Positions 21,940 to 36,300 of a DNA stretch of 64,000 nucleotides are shown piece by piece. The notes below the pieces were generated by a model that was not told the DNA's origin, did not search any database, and saw nothing but the letters and a program-made list of their open reading frames with translations. How positions within the stretch are numbered: the stretch's first letter is position 1; every line of letters begins with the position of its first letter. This stretch comes from Enoplosus armatus. Lineage: Eukaryota; Chordata; Actinopteri; Centrarchiformes; Enoplosidae. The translations under genes and the position numbers were made by a program. Location of the stretch: assembly GCF_043641665.1 (NCBI RefSeq), contig NC_092192.1:2701658-2765657 (forward strand), given 5' to 3'.

Positions 21940-22284
21940 ACCACATCATCCTGAAAGAGCCTGGTCCCACTTATTCTTACTGTTGTGAAAAACTGTATTT
22001 AAAGAAATAACTATTCATTTCAAATAGAATTAAAAAATATTAGATTAGATTTTATAATGGAAAGATAAACAAGGGCAGCCATTTTCTCCCAAAATCACAC
22101 ATGTGATGTGAAATGTTGAAATGAAAACATTTTTCAATTCAATCTTCAATTGAGGTTCTTGATTTTTTATTGAAGATCACTCATTTCATTTTTCACGGAG
22201 TTCCACAGCAATAAGGTACAGAGATGAGTTCTCATACTCGTTGTGCAAAAGAAAAAGGAAGTCGCTCTTTAGTCAGAAGTGTGT

Positions 22285-22300
22285 GGCTCTTAAAAGAGCC
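22285..22300 (-). terminator. Histone 3' stem-loop (H2A copy 2)
   Basis: Perfect GGCTCTTTTAAGAGCC about 34 bases after the stop. The flank (CACACTTCTGACTAAAGAGC in gene orientation) closely matches that of H2A copy 1, indicating shared ancestry or conversion. Confidence 0.95.
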
Positions 22301-22334
22301 GTTGTTTTGGTTGTTGTCAGCCGGTTCCGGGTGT

Positions 22335-23680
<1,346 letters not shown>

Positions 23681-23686
23681 GTGGGT

Positions 23687-23702
23687 GGCTCTTAAAAGAG
23701 CC
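23687..23702 (-). terminator. Histone 3' stem-loop (H2B copy 3)
   Basis: Perfect GGCTCTTTTAAGAGCC. The downstream AAGAGCT stretch and the shared ACCACTTCAACTAAGAGCTG flank match H2B copies 1 and 2. Confidence 0.95.
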
Positions 23703-23729
23703 TTTGTGTTGTTGGGATGAACAGCGGGT

Positions 23730-24098
23730 TTACTTGGAGCTGGTGTACTTGGTCACGGCCTTGGTCCCCTCGGACACGGCGTGCTTGGCCAGCTCACCGG
23801 GCAGCAGCAGGCGGACGGCGGTCTGGATCTCCCTGGAGGTGATGGTGGAGCGCTTGTTGTAGTGAGCCAGGCGGGAAGCCTCACCGGCGATGCGCTCAAA
23901 GATGTCGCTCACGAAGGAGTTCATGATGCCCATGGCCTTGGAGGAGATGCCGGTGTCGGGATGGACCTGCTTCAGCACTTTGTAAACGTAGATGGCATAG
24001 CTCTCCCTCCTGGTCCTCTTGCGCTTCTTGCCGCTCTTGGTGGCTTTAGACACGGCTTTCTTTGAGCCCTTCTTGGGTGCTTTGCCGGGTTCTGGCAT
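23730..24098 (-). CDS. Histone H2B (copy 3)
   Basis: Intronless 122-residue H2B. Its tail differs from copies 1 and 2 ([20 protein letters not shown], then [15 protein letters not shown]). It has the usual AMGIMNSF and AHYNKRST motifs and GEASRLAH instead of GESSRLAH, so it is the most conventional of the three. The histone fold and AVTKYTSSK end are complete. Its promoter has CCAAT (24206-24210) and a degenerate octamer CTTTGCAT (24173-24180). Confidence 0.97.
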   Translation of the reverse strand: MPEPGKAPKKGSKKAVSKATKSGKKRKRTRRESYAIYVYKVLKQVHPDTGISSKAMGIMNSFVSDIFERIAGEASRLAHYNKRSTITSREIQTAVRLLLPGELAKHAVSEGTKAVTKYTSSK

Positions 24099-24172
24099 TT
24101 TTCTACTGCAGTCAGATTTCCTTCAAACAGATGCTTAAACATCGCGCCGGACACTTAATCTATATGCGCCTG

Positions 24173-24210
24173 ATGCAAAGTGCAGTGTGCTGTTGCTCGC
24201 ACAGGATTGG
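24173..24210 (-). promoter_or_regulatory. H2B copy 3 promoter: octamer-like site and CCAAT
   Basis: CCAAT (24206-24210) followed by CTTTGCAT (24173-24180), one base off the H2B octamer, with the same order and spacing as the other H2B promoters. Confidence 0.7.
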
Positions 24211-24299
24211 CTGCGTTTGTTGTGCTCTATACTGAGCCTGCGCCAACACAAAGTAACCCTTTGACAGTGCGATCTGACCGGGTTTTTTAAATGTCGGAC

Positions 24300-25040
24300 T
24301 TGAAACTGTGAGGAAAATATTGATCATGTATTGATAGATCGTAATAAGTTCAGACTGATCAATTCAAAATAATTAGATTATATTTATACACCCCAATATC
24401 ACAGATTTGCCTCCAGGGGACAGACACCCTCAGTCCTCAGATTCAGATCAGGGTAGTAAAATTACAGCATGTATCAGGAGTACATTACCAACCGTCACAA
24501 TAAGACACACATTGTGATAAGACACCAGAAATGTGTACAAGCACAACTGTTAGTGTATTAAGCTGTATTAGACCACTGTATCAATGTAACAAACAATACA
24601 AGGTAAAATGGAATATGATAAATAAATTACACAAAGGGTTAATCAGAATATTTATTATAATTATTCATTTTGATGAGTTAGATGTATTAAAATCAATTCT
24701 GAGGGATTTGCTCGTGGATAATAAAATGTGTTGTCAACATTTCCAAATAATTTGAATTTCTATATCAAACATAAAAAAAAGTTTTGGAAGCAGTGCTCTC
24801 GTTTAGAGCTAACCTGAAAGCACTCACTGAAGAAGCCGCTGCAGCGACAATGAAGCGAAAGAAACACACGATTAGTATTTGTTATATAATGCCGCTAGTT
24901 TAACCATTTGACAGGTGTTTAGACCAAAACAGCAAGTAACAAAGTGACATAACTTCGGACTGGGGTAGTGCCAAATAACAGGATCGTACGAGTCGTTTAC
25001 GAGTCGGTTCGCTGGTGGCAGGTGACTTAAACGTTCAGTG
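24300..25040. other. Intergenic, no gene seen
   Basis: A/T-rich spacer; nothing recognised. Confidence 0.5.
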
Positions 25041-25043
25041 TTG

Positions 25044-25215
25044 CAGAATCAGAATCAGAAACTGTTTATTGCCAAGTAACATACATTACAAGGAATTTGC
25101 TGTGGTCTGAAGGTGCTGTTGTTTTGATAACAAATAAGTAGAATATAAAAGGTAAAATAAGAAGAATAAAAATAAGATAAGATAAATAACAAACAGTGCA
25201 GTGACCACAGAACAG
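25044..25215 (-). mobile_element. L2/Rex-like LINE 3' end (copy 3)
   Basis: Contains only the 3' tail of the family at 7.8 and 11.6 kb (CAGAATCAGAATCAGAAACT, then the 3' untranslated sequence). It is a severely 5'-truncated insertion. Confidence 0.8.
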
Positions 25216-25570
25216 GTCTTCTAATCTGTACTAATTATCAAATTCATTCATTTAGAAGAGGACACACTTATATAGATGGCTTTTGGACACTAAAATCAAT
25301 TTTACAGTAACAATCAGAACAGAAGAGATTTAGTTACATGTGATTACAAAGGCTTACTGGACTTTCACTGTACACATGACCATTAAAACCAGCAGTTGAG
25401 GTGATAAAATCTTTATTTGGAGCTACATAAATTTGCCCTACATGATGCAGTTAGATGTTTACTGTGGTCTTTATCCTGAAGTTAATTTATAGTAGTATCA
25501 CGTATAGTAGTTTTTCAGAATATACATCAGATACATTTTAAAAGGACATGAGGACAAAACTCTGAGATGA
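25216..25570. other. Intergenic, no gene seen
   Basis: A/T-rich spacer before the H4 copy 2 3' end. Confidence 0.5.
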
Positions 25571-25577
25571 AGTGGGT

Positions 25578-25593
25578 GGCTCTTAAAAGAGCC
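25578..25593 (-). terminator. Histone 3' stem-loop (H4 copy 2)
   Basis: Perfect GGCTCTTTTAAGAGCC. The flank CTCTGAGATGAAGTGGGTGG is identical to that of H4 copy 1. Confidence 0.95.
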
Positions 25594-25627
25594 TTTGGGT
25601 TTCAATATCAGTGCATCAAGATCAGGT

Positions 25628-25945
<318 letters not shown>

Positions 25946-26039
25946 TCAAATGTTGAGTACAGATTTGATCGTAATAGAAAGACACACCGGACTTTATACC
26001 TTGTTTGAGGACGTAAGAGAAGACAGAGGCGGGCTCGTT

Positions 26040-27180
26040 CTTCTTCCTTCTGGCAGCTGATAAGTAAGTCTTTGGTGCATTAGCGCCACCAACTGAGCAA
26101 ATCAGAGACAGCTTGTCTCATATAAGGCTGGCTGAGAGCTACATCTGTTTTATCCAGTTGTGGAAAAGGTATTTAGATCTTTGACTTCAATAAAAGCAGC
26201 AGGACAGAAATTTGAGAACATCATTCTGCATTTGTGAAGTCACTGAGCGTGATGATGAACAGTTTAAATATTCTGACAAGTTGTAAACAGTGTGACAACA
26301 AACATTAACTAGATGTTCTCAGAAATACTTTATTGATCCCCGGGGAAAATTGTACAGTACCGGTGCTCCCTTTCAAGATTAGAAAGTAGCATAAATTTAG
26401 AGCTAATAACTTAACCTTGTAAACAGCTAGTGTTGGCTAATGGCGGTTTATTGTTGCCTTCACGAACTGTGAATGGCCGGCGATAGATGTAAAAAAAATC
26501 TCAATATTTGTCCTTTTTAACACGTTTTTCATTTAGTTATGACACAGTAAATACATACATAAGATGGATATATATATATAACACAGTGTATTTATTTATT
26601 TCTTGTTTGTTTTATTATTTTAAATGATGATGATTATTTTGAATGATTTCCAGAGCCTTTTTCTCGCCAGTTCTTTATTAACTGATGGCCTCAGTTTTAA
26701 AGTTTTAAATACATGTATTGTCTTCATCCCAACATCCAGATATGTTTCACTCCAGATTGTCACAACCTCCTGCTCACACACAGATCAAATGGCTGAAGTC
26801 ATTAACCAAACATCATGTAAACAGTTCACTGACAGCTTTTGTAACACAAAGAGGAATCTTCAAAATACAACATTAATAATAATAATAATAATAATAATTT
26901 ATCCAACATAAGCAGATGCTTAACTAACATTTACTGCATTGGTTTTGGAAACTGAAACTAATGCATGCAGGGTTAAAAATATACTGTTATGAAACCAGAG
27001 AAGCAGGATGTGGTGTATTTTATAGCCTGTGTGACTGTGGAATGTAATATTCAGGCAGTGGAGATGTTAAATCGGTGGTTTCAAACCTTTTTGACTTGTG
27101 ATCCTTTAAAATAAACTTATTGTGACTCCTTCATCACTGGTGAAACTGGGTAACGACATCAGTTGTGTGCAAACAAAGAA
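26040..27180. other. Intergenic with short repeat scraps
   Basis: Contains a short LINE-type tail (about 26318-26358), an hAT-like scrap near 26157 and an (AAT)n run (about 26873-26897). No gene is seen. It marks the edge of the histone cluster. Confidence 0.5.
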
Positions 27181-27284
27181 TGATTTTTCCTTCTCAGATT
27201 GTTTTATTTAGACAAGTTTAAGAGGCCTGAAGAAGTAAAGTATCTTCACTAGTCGGTAAATATGCTAAATATCTCTGTGAGGCT

Positions 27285-28020
27285 GTCCTTAGGCACAGTG
27301 GTGCTCTGAGCTACGTCACTTTCATGAACATGCTAACATGCTGATATTTAGCAGGTAGCATGATCACCATAATTTGATGTGTTAGCATGCTAACATTAGC
27401 TAACTAGCACTTACATAAAGTTCAAATGAGGCTGATGGGAATGTCACTCTTTTGGAGGCATATGGTCAGAAATTGAAGCATTAGGCACATTTAAATTTTT
27501 ACCTGATGATGGTGATGTATGTAGACAAGATCATCAAAGTTACACTTGAATTGACATGAATGTCTGATCCAGATTTCATGACAATATATCCAAAAGTTGT
27601 TGGAATATTTCACTCAAAACCACAAATGTCAACCTCATGCTGGACGCTAGAGGAAAAGTCAAGGGACCATCAAAGTCATGTGGATACATCGTCTGGGAAC
27701 CACAAATGTCTGAACCAAAGTTTGTGCCAATCCATATAGTACATGTTGAGTAATTTCATCATCAAAGTCAGTAGGATTCATCACCTGCCACAAATATCTG
27801 CACCAAATGTCATGGCCATCCAATAGTTGAGAAGATAGTTCACTCAAAGCCTAAAATGTCAGCCTGCTGGTGGCGCTATAGGAAAAGACACAATCACCAA
27901 AGTCATTTTGATTCATCCTCTGGGGAACATGTCTGAACAAGATTTCATGACAATCTATCCAACAGTTGTTGAGATATTTAACGGTGGGCCGACCGACAGA
28001 CATCGCCATATAGAGCCATG
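27285..28020. repeat. Interspersed repeat with internal ~120-bp subunits (copy 1)
   Basis: Starts with GTTAGCATGCTAACAT-type palindromes. It then carries several degenerate repeats of a unit of about 120 bases (GGAAAAGTCA..ACCATCAAAGTCAT..CACAAATGTCTG..TTTGTGCCAATCCAT). It resembles a common teleost repeat family. A second, shorter copy lies at 28900-29270. Confidence 0.65.
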
Positions 28021-28029
28021 CCGCTCAGG

Positions 28030-28890
28030 TGGATAAAAACAACACAATTTGGAATTAATAATTAATTAAGTTAATAATTTGGACTCATCTTTCATGTAGG
28101 AACAAGGAAATTGTATATTTGGCAATCACACTTTAATTCTTGATGTTATAAAATATAATAAATGAAAGGAAAGCTGAACTCAAACAAGAACTGATGGTTC
28201 AGTGAATTCATACCCTATAAAAACAACAAAAATATGAAACTCTCACAAAAGTCAGTTGTATGTTTGCTGCATGTTTGTTCTCACATCAAGTGACAAGAGT
28301 CCAGTAGCACAGGAAAAAAAATCAAGAAATAATAAATACAATCAACCACATGAAACCACAGTTAACAGTGTAACAACCAACCCTCTCAGAAGCCAGAAAG
28401 TGCATCTGTAAGCTCCAATAAAATGTCAACGTTCACTGACAGCTGAGATTAAATGAGCAGGAGATGGGACAAGAGTTCAACTGCATAGCGACAAATTGTT
28501 CTCGTAGTTTTCCTCTGAAATGCAATGACATCAATTCTTCAAATGTTTTGCCTCCTGAATGAACAATAAAGTCCTGGTGAAAACATGAAACTGAAATTAT
28601 TACAAAATCAAGCCATTTTGTTTCTTGGAGACTTCTTCAGCTCTGATTCATTCAGACTGAAGTAAAAATCGATGTGACATCATGTCTTTCAAAAACATCA
28701 GCATTTGCTGTTGACTCTCCATTGCCACCTAGTGTCCTTTGTGCATTGTGTATGTCTACTGTCACTTTCAAAGTACACATTAGGTACAAATGCACACAGG
28801 TAAAACCACATGGCAGCTTCATCACTGTACTGGCCCAAAAATATAGTGTCTTATCTTTTGTTTTTTCTGGATTGTGTTTGAAGAAGTCTA
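28030..28890. other. Intergenic, no gene seen
   Basis: A/T-rich spacer between two copies of the same repeat; no gene recognised. Confidence 0.5.
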
Positions 28891-28899
28891 CAGCCATGC

Positions 28900-29270
28900 T
28901 AGCAGCTCAGCACAGTCGTGCTAACATCAGCATGCTAACATGTTTGCAAGGACAGTGCTAACACGCTGATGTCAAACAGCTGATGTCAAAACACCATCAC
29001 AGTTTAGTGTGTTAGCATGCTAACATTTGCTGACTATCACTAAGTACTAAGCTGAGGCTGATGGGGATGTCATTAGTTTTGCAGGTATTTGGTCATAAAA
29101 GTGTTGGACAAATTAAAACTGTGATCTGATGATAGCACTAGATGAAAAGTCAGAGGATCACCAAAGTTATTACAGTTCATCCTGAGGGGAACATGAATGT
29201 TTGCACCAATTTTCATGGTAATCCATCCAATACTTGTTGACACAATTCACTCGCTGTCTGCTGCAGCTAC
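28900..29270. repeat. Interspersed repeat with internal subunits (copy 2)
   Basis: Has the same layout as 27285-28020: GTGTTAGCATGCTAACATTT, then GGCTGATGGGGATGTCATTA, then AAAAGTCAGAGGATCACCAA. It is shorter, with about one subunit. Confidence 0.65.
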
Positions 29271-30770
29271 ATATCTGCTCTGTAAATCACTTCATGTGTT
29301 TGTCTCCTTTGAGAAAAGAAAACAAGCAAAACAAAAGGGAGAGATTTCTATTTTCTATTTTTTGGTTTCATGATGGCGCCCCCTAGTTTTGCATTAACTC
29401 CACAGAATACCGTTCCGTTATCTGTCTACATAGATTTCCATTGCAGCTAATATCAAACCGATGAGGTTTCTATTTCTGGCTGAAAAATCTGATATTTTAG
29501 ACACAAAACATCCATCCTCCGAGGAGCATTACACTCACACTGCCTATTCCAGGCTCATTGTCTTTGTTTGCATGCAAATAACCTGGCTCACATGTCATGA
29601 TGCTAAAACCAATATGCATGTTTTACATCAATGGTTTTTACTATTTACCAAGAAAAATCAAGGGATAAAAGCTGAATTTGTGCCATGCGGATAATTTCTG
29701 TTTATGAGAGATGTAACGTGTTCTTGCTTTCTCCTGTTGCTACACTACTTTGGAGAAAAACTTACAGATGGTACACATGCGTCAGTAATAATAGAATAAA
29801 AGTCTTAATACCCTTGAGGATCCTCTTTACTGTGACAATACTGAAAATACAACAGCGATGCAAATGTGTGAGCAGACTGGAGTTTTAGTCCTTGAAACAT
29901 TTTTCAGACACATTGTTGTAAGATTTGTACAGAAAAGTTTGACAGTTCTCGTCAAAGCTGTGATGCAAATGGAAATTAGTTCCTTTTTCTTATTAACTTA
30001 TGACCAAGGTCACCCGGTTTATATGACTAGTTCCAACTTCTAAGATCAGCTACGCTAACAGGCTACCGTTGATATCTTAAGTCTGTTGCATTTTAGCTTT
30101 ATGATATTAGCTTCCTCCTCTCTTAACTCAATTAATAGTTTATTAGCCAGAGAGAAAAACTGGGTTCATCTAATGAAGTTTAAAGCAGTCAGTGCAGGCT
30201 GTTGAGGGAGCTAATCTACATTAGCAAGCAGCCACCTTAGCACTTCTCCAAGGACATGTTGCTTTTAACAACAACAGAATCGGATGTTCGTATGAATATT
30301 TGTAGAAATAAAACTCTGTTCTGCTTCACATAGCTGAGTCACAGAATCACACTAAAGACCGTCCCCCTGGATATTACTGCAATAATATTTACACTATATA
30401 AGAATCATAAAAAGATTATTGGGAATAGGTTGTTACAGGGTTGACAATGTGGATACAAAATGTTTGCTAGTCTGTTTAATTTGTAGGATTTTTGGATCAC
30501 TGTTAAGACAAGGTAAGAGGAGTCGAGTCATCCGCAGGCAGTATTTTCTTCAATAAATAGATTCAGCAAGGTGTGTGTGTGTGTGTCATGTAGAGACATT
30601 CATCAGCTCTCTCATCACTTTACTCCCTCCACAGGTTTCTTAAAGGAGCAGTCCAACATTTTAGTGAAATCCTCTGGTTCTCTTGTGTTCTCCAGAGTCA
30701 GATGAGAAGATGGATTTCTGTGGATCCAGTGCAGATCCGCAAACTAGTAGCAGGGAGAAAAATACACCAC
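29271..30770. other. Intergenic, no gene seen
   Basis: No recognised gene, RNA or well-preserved repeat. A short GT run lies near 30571-30588. Confidence 0.45.
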
Positions 30771-30816
30771 CAACATGTTATTCAGACAGCTACAGAGCTG
30801 TCTGAATAACATGTTG
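30771..30816. repeat. Perfect inverted repeat (21-bp arms, 4-base loop)
   Basis: CAACATGTTATTCAGACAGC plus T is followed by the loop ACAG and then the exact reverse complement, ending at 30816. The arms match at all 21 positions. It lies in otherwise unannotated DNA. The stem is too short for a standard microRNA precursor. Confidence 0.95.
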
Positions 30817-31590
30817 TATCTTATTGAAGCTAATCACCCAACCAACTGGGTTTTAAATCCCTTGGGCTTGGCTAAGTGTTACACCCTCCATATGTATCAC
30901 TTTATTTTTTATTTAGTTATAATAGTTTATGAGTTAACCTCTCATTATGTTGATTTGTGTTTGCTCTCAGACTGCGTCCACAATAACTCATTTTTTAAGA
31001 TCTCTGTCCACACTGAAACACATTGACAGGAGGAAAATGGCCACCTCTCTTCTTCTTTGTTCTCATTTAAGTCGGCAAACAACAAAACTGAGCATCACGT
31101 CAATATCAATCTGGTCAGTAGTCCGGCTCTCTGATCACCTATAGTGCGTTTTAATACAACCAAATAAATGATTTATTTGTTCACATTTACACATTTTTCT
31201 GTTTCTGTCGTCAGGCAATGGATTGAGTATTAACAGGCGGTGCAGGTCAAGTTGTTATCTAATTGTATAATTGTTTTTACCGCAACACCGTCTGACAAAT
31301 AAAACATGAATATATATATTGACATTTGAAACGAGAAGGTTAAAGGGGACAGAAAGCTCTACAAGCTGCTTTCAGGGTTAAATTCAAGACCTTTTTAGAC
31401 CTTTTTAATGCCAAATTGAATGTAGTACATCACATGTTTTACAGTCATACTGACCAACGAACAAAAGTTACAAAAGTTTAAAACTTCTATAAATTAAAGT
31501 TAAGACTTTTCAAGACCTGCTGATACTCTAGTTCAGTTACAAACAAGATTTATCGACTCCAGAAAACGTTTGTGCGGACAGAGGTCTGAA

Positions 31591-31696
31591 ATGGGGAGAA
31601 GAAGATGCATTTTTAAATTTAACTGGCTGAATGTGGGCGTACTCCTACTGTGGTTCGTTCCTGTGGTGAGGACTCTACCTAACACCACCAATCACA
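31591..31696 (+). CDS. Possible orphan signal-peptide exon
   Basis: ATG at 31591 opens a frame reading MGRRRCIFKFNWLNVGVLLL then WFVPVVRTLPNTTNH. It has a basic start, a hydrophobic core and a small-residue region, resembling a signal peptide. The frame meets a strong GTAAGT donor at 31697 that would leave a phase-1 intron, the phase typical after signal-peptide exons of immunoglobulin-like and other receptors. No matching downstream exon was found before st6gal1, which is on the other strand. It could be a decayed gene, an exon of an unrecognised gene, or chance. Confidence 0.3.
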
Positions 31697-31699
31697 GTA

Positions 31700-33133
31700 A
31701 GTACACTTTCCCTGTCTCAGTCTGAGAACAAATACAATCACATTTGGAGGAGACTGCTGACTTCGAGCCAAGACACCCTGATCCTTGAGGTGCTTCTTAA
31801 GCCCTGAAAATAGGGCAGTAAAAAATACCAACAAATAAAATCCAAGCCACATTAAAACATGTCTGAAACCAAAGCAAAGCAGCTGTATTTTCTGTCTTTC
31901 TCATACACATAAGTGCCACACGTCTCTAATGATTGTAAGTCTTCATGAACTTGTAATGCTAATTTCAAAGCTGAGCTGAGTAAACGCACTGAATCTGATT
32001 GGTCCTCAGTATGATCAGATGTTAGGGGAGAAGTATCGGCAGTGATAAAACTGATCCAGAGACTGATCTAGACTCTGGTTGACTCTATCATCAAACAAAA
32101 GGAAAAAAAAACTAAATTACACCTTTCAGGGCAGCCGAGCATCTTGAAGCAGAAACTGCTGCTAAATCCAAAGAACAATCAGAAGGAAAAATAACTTTGT
32201 GATTCGGTTTCAAAATAAAAGTCAAAGATAGAAATGAAAGCGTGAGAACAGCGCCTCACAGTGGAATGACTAATATATTACAGTATATACATTTCAAAGG
32301 TAAAGGCCCTCCCTGTCTGTGTGGTGGAGGGTGCTGTTGTTTTATAATTTAGACCTTTGTAGTGAGGACCTTTTTGATTCATGAGGTCCATTTGGCCAAT
32401 TCTCACTCCTTCAGGGGTCAGTTTAAGACTTTGGTCTGGTTCAGGATTAATATTAGAATTGGAGTCAAGGACCATACCGTTGATTTTACATGTTTCAGTC
32501 CAATAAACCACAAAATGCAAATATTTCATGTTACTATTGTTTCCAAAGCATGCCACATGTTTTTAGACTTTTTGGTTGCAACACAAGACTATTCTAAAAA
32601 CTCAACTATATTCATGGATGCTCGGACATGCAAGACTTGAGTTGGGAATTTGGAAAGTATAGAGAGACGAACTAACACATTTTTGGTTTTGGTCTTTTCA
32701 TGGGATTTGTTGTCAATCAGAAAATTATAGAATAACACCCGACTTACATTTTAATGACGATGTAAACTGTGGTGAATAACTTCTCAATCAAGTTTCAAAT
32801 CTCAAAGACTAAAATAAACAGAAACCATTTAATTTAATAGATGTTTAGCTATCAGGAGCTTGTTGTATAACTAAAATATTATCTGTGTTTATGAAGAGTC
32901 TTGTGGTTTTCTTTGTCTTCCCCAGAGAGAAATTTCTATTTCTCAAAGTTAATCATCTTTAAATAGTTTTGGGTATGTTGTTGGCAATTCACCTGAACTG
33001 GCTAAAACCTTCAAAAAGCAGGGGTATGGTCCTTTAAGGGTCGGTGTCAGGGTTAGTTTAGGGTTCAGGGATGAACATTATAAGTGGAACGTCCTCATAA
33101 GGATATATTTATGTGAACAGCAGGCACATCTAT

Positions 33134-33166
<33 letters not shown>

Positions 33167-33380
33167 ATGACAAAGAAATGTGTGTATTCTATGTTTACAG
33201 CCTATAATAACAACATGTAATATTTATAGTGAGTGTCACAGCGTTCCTTTAGGTTCGGCAGTGAGGATGAAGTTTTCATGCGTCTGTCCTCATCGTTACG
33301 TGTATTCATGCAGGATTCTGCTTCGCATCGTGTGTGTGTGTGTTTATGTGTAATTTGCTTCACTGCTTCTGTATTTTCCA
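31700..33380. other. Intergenic downstream of st6gal1
   Basis: Holds the presumed st6gal1 3' untranslated region next to 33381 and a (GT)n tract at about 33137-33163. No polyadenylation signal was assigned and no other gene is recognised. Confidence 0.45.
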
Positions 33381-33381
33381 G

Positions 33382-36300
33382 TCAGTGGTTGGGTCCATCT
33401 CCAGCAGCCTGGGTACAGTTCATCTTGCTGAACCCAGGAAGAGTGACGCGTCCGTGGGTGTAGATGTCGCGGTCCGACCCCTGGTTCATCCGTTTGACCA
33501 GGTTCTTCTCGTACAGCAGAGGGTGGTAGGCGCCGAGCGTGCAGGCGGCGTCGAAGAAACGCTGGTAGTAATGGCAGAGCTCCGTCTTCCTCCGGGACGG
33601 CAGGAACTCGTAAACGTGCACCACCTCGCACAGCGACATCATCAGGACGGTGCCTGGGCAGGATACGAAGGAGAGGAGACTGTTATCTCTTCTCTTCTCT
33701 TTTCATTAGCAAAGCTCAGTGTACGAAACATTTAGACTGCAGCTTCTCTGTTGTAGCCGGTGCAGACGCTCACTTTCACCGGTTAAAGCAAACGCTGCAG
33801 ACAGCAGGTCAGATCGGCTAATTAACATGAATCATGTGAGTAACTTCATGACAGGCCAAAATAAAAACCTGTTTTCTAGTGTGCCCCCTCTGCAGACAGT
33901 GTCTGTACGCAGTCAAAGATTGTTTAGGAGGTAAAAGATGTAAAGCGTTTTGCTGAATATGAATTTATTCATCCATAGTGGGCATAAATGAAAACTAAAA
34001 ATAAATAGGCAGAGGGGAGTGCTGGTCAGATTATTACTGTGGTTGTACAGTTTTTTTAAAAAATCTCTTTTATTTTCTTTGTGAATAAGAAATGTGATTG
34101 AGATAACATATTTATTGCAGTGATCTTAGAAAGTGGTACAAGATGCATTTAGTCTCTTTCTGTATATTTAACCTCGTACTGCTGCAGCCTTCACGTTAAT
34201 CAGACGGCACTGAATTCAGACTCGAAAGTGATACAGAAATGTTTCAGGTCCGATTTCATAAGATCAGAACAGGGTACTTGTTCAGACATGAGACCGACAT
34301 GTAAAACTGCCAACAGACGAATGTAAAGGGGTGCATGTCTGAAAGGGGGCTTTACATAAAAACGGCAAAATTAAGGTGTTTAAACCTATTAGAGGATTAT
34401 AGGACTATTAGAGAAACCAGCTAGATTTCTAAAGACACCAAACCTTTCCTTATAGTTAACAGCTATAACAAATAATACTGTTAAACAGTACAGCCTAGAC
34501 TTCAAAAACATGTGTGTGTGTGTTATGAATCGACATCATAAACAGGAAGTGTGAAGGGAGTGGAGTTTCACATACCGAGCAGACCGGAGGAGGGGGGATT
34601 CTTCTGTATCGGCTCGGCCATGTTGTCTTGTATTCTTTGCCAGACCTGCCACTCAAAGCGAGGATGCAGGATGTAGAAAGGCTGCATAGGATGAAGCCTC
34701 CTGTATCTCTGGTACTGGGTGAAGATGGGGTAGTCTGTCCTGTTGTACCACTGTAGGGGGGGAGACATCATACTTCCTGTTCACATCCTGCAGTTCTAAA
34801 ACTTAGAGCATGATTACTCTCCAAATAGAAGTAAGACAAAGAAATAATAGAAGTGACAAATAACATTAATTATGACAACACAAAGACAAGTCGGAATAAG
34901 AGGTGTTTTCCCATTCTGCCATTAGCATGAACTTTCTGCTGTGACGACGCCTTTCATCCCAAAAGATTAAGCAGGAATTACGTTCAGTAATAGCTATAAA
35001 AAGGTGCAGCCCTCTAGCTTGTTTTCTATGAGTGCTGTATGATGTAAACGTCACCTGAGTGAGGTCAGCAGAGAAGGGGGCGGGGTCCCAGGCCACCAGA
35101 GCACCTGAGCTGTACAGAGAACTGGACAGGAAACGATGGTCATCAGATGCCATCACCTGCAGGACACGTGAACATTAATTTAAAACAAATGCATCATATT
35201 CATATCTATAGCACTGTGAAAACACAGATGAGAAATTAATCTTTAATAAACCCAGTGTCTCCACGGCAAGAGGCTTCTGAGCACAAACTCCGCTAATCAT
35301 TTTTACAACAATGTTTTATAGCAAACTGGACAGATCCTTTCATCCAACATTTTTGGCGTTGACAGACAGGAAACATGGAGAGAGAATGAGGTATGACAAA
35401 ACATTTGCTTCCTCATCAACTCCTTTCAGTTTAAGCAGGTAAGTACACAATTCTGTACAACAAAAATTGCACCTGTTGATAATTATTTATTAAGTTATAT
35501 TTAATATAAAATCGATGATCATGAGAAACAAAGCGATGACATTGTATCTATTATGAATATTTGTGCAAACTTAAGTTAAATAAGTTAGCTCAGTCAGTGT
35601 GTTCACCTGTGAGTTGATGAGACGGAACGTGGTTTTATACCCGACATCCTTCTCGTAGCCGGTGGTGGGCGCGGCATTGAAACGCAGCACAGCATCGTGA
35701 GAGTCTGTAAGTTAATAAAAGAAAACGATTTTACATGAAGTGAAACTGTCTGAGTTATTGATGCAACCAATTTTCTGTTTCTATGTTTGTAACTTGTTGA
35801 CAAAAACAGGAACATGAAAGTAGAAATAGTGCGTGCTATTTCAGATGTTTCTGTTTAGTGTCACCTCAAAGATCAGCAAACAATCAGCCAACCCAACTGG
35901 TCCAAGAGATTTTAAATTTAAAATATTGTTCAACAAAATAAAGAGTTATAAAAAAACATGATGCACCAGCAGCACAAACAGAGAATGAATTAGGAGTCTT
36001 GTTTTACTGAAATTGAAAAAGTTAACTGACTAATTAGCTTAATTTCTTCCTGTTTTCATTCTGATGTTTGTGCACTGCGACGCCTCCTCCTTGTTTTGTG
36101 ATTACAGCTGGTGTTCATTTTGGTCACTGGTGGGACATCTTGGCACACAAGAAGGAATTAATCAAAATCCAAAAGGGTTTCCTTAACAACAGAACAAACA
36201 GCAGCAGAGGCGCAACTCAATGATGCTGAGCTGCCTGTTGCAGCGTTGACTATTTCAAAAAAAGAGGAACTGTCATGATGGAGTGTAAGTATGCGTAATA

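Noticed and set aside
24780..24860. Possible U7 or other small nuclear RNA gene in the histone cluster
   Set aside because: No U7 Sm site, histone-complementary 5' end or other snRNA landmark was found.
27285..28020. CRISPR-like repeat array
   Set aside because: Subunits are degenerate and contiguous without uniform spacers, and the genome is eukaryotic.
30771..30816. MicroRNA precursor at the perfect hairpin
   Set aside because: The stem is only 21 bp with a 4-base loop, too short for a Drosha-processed precursor, and no flanking stem extends it.
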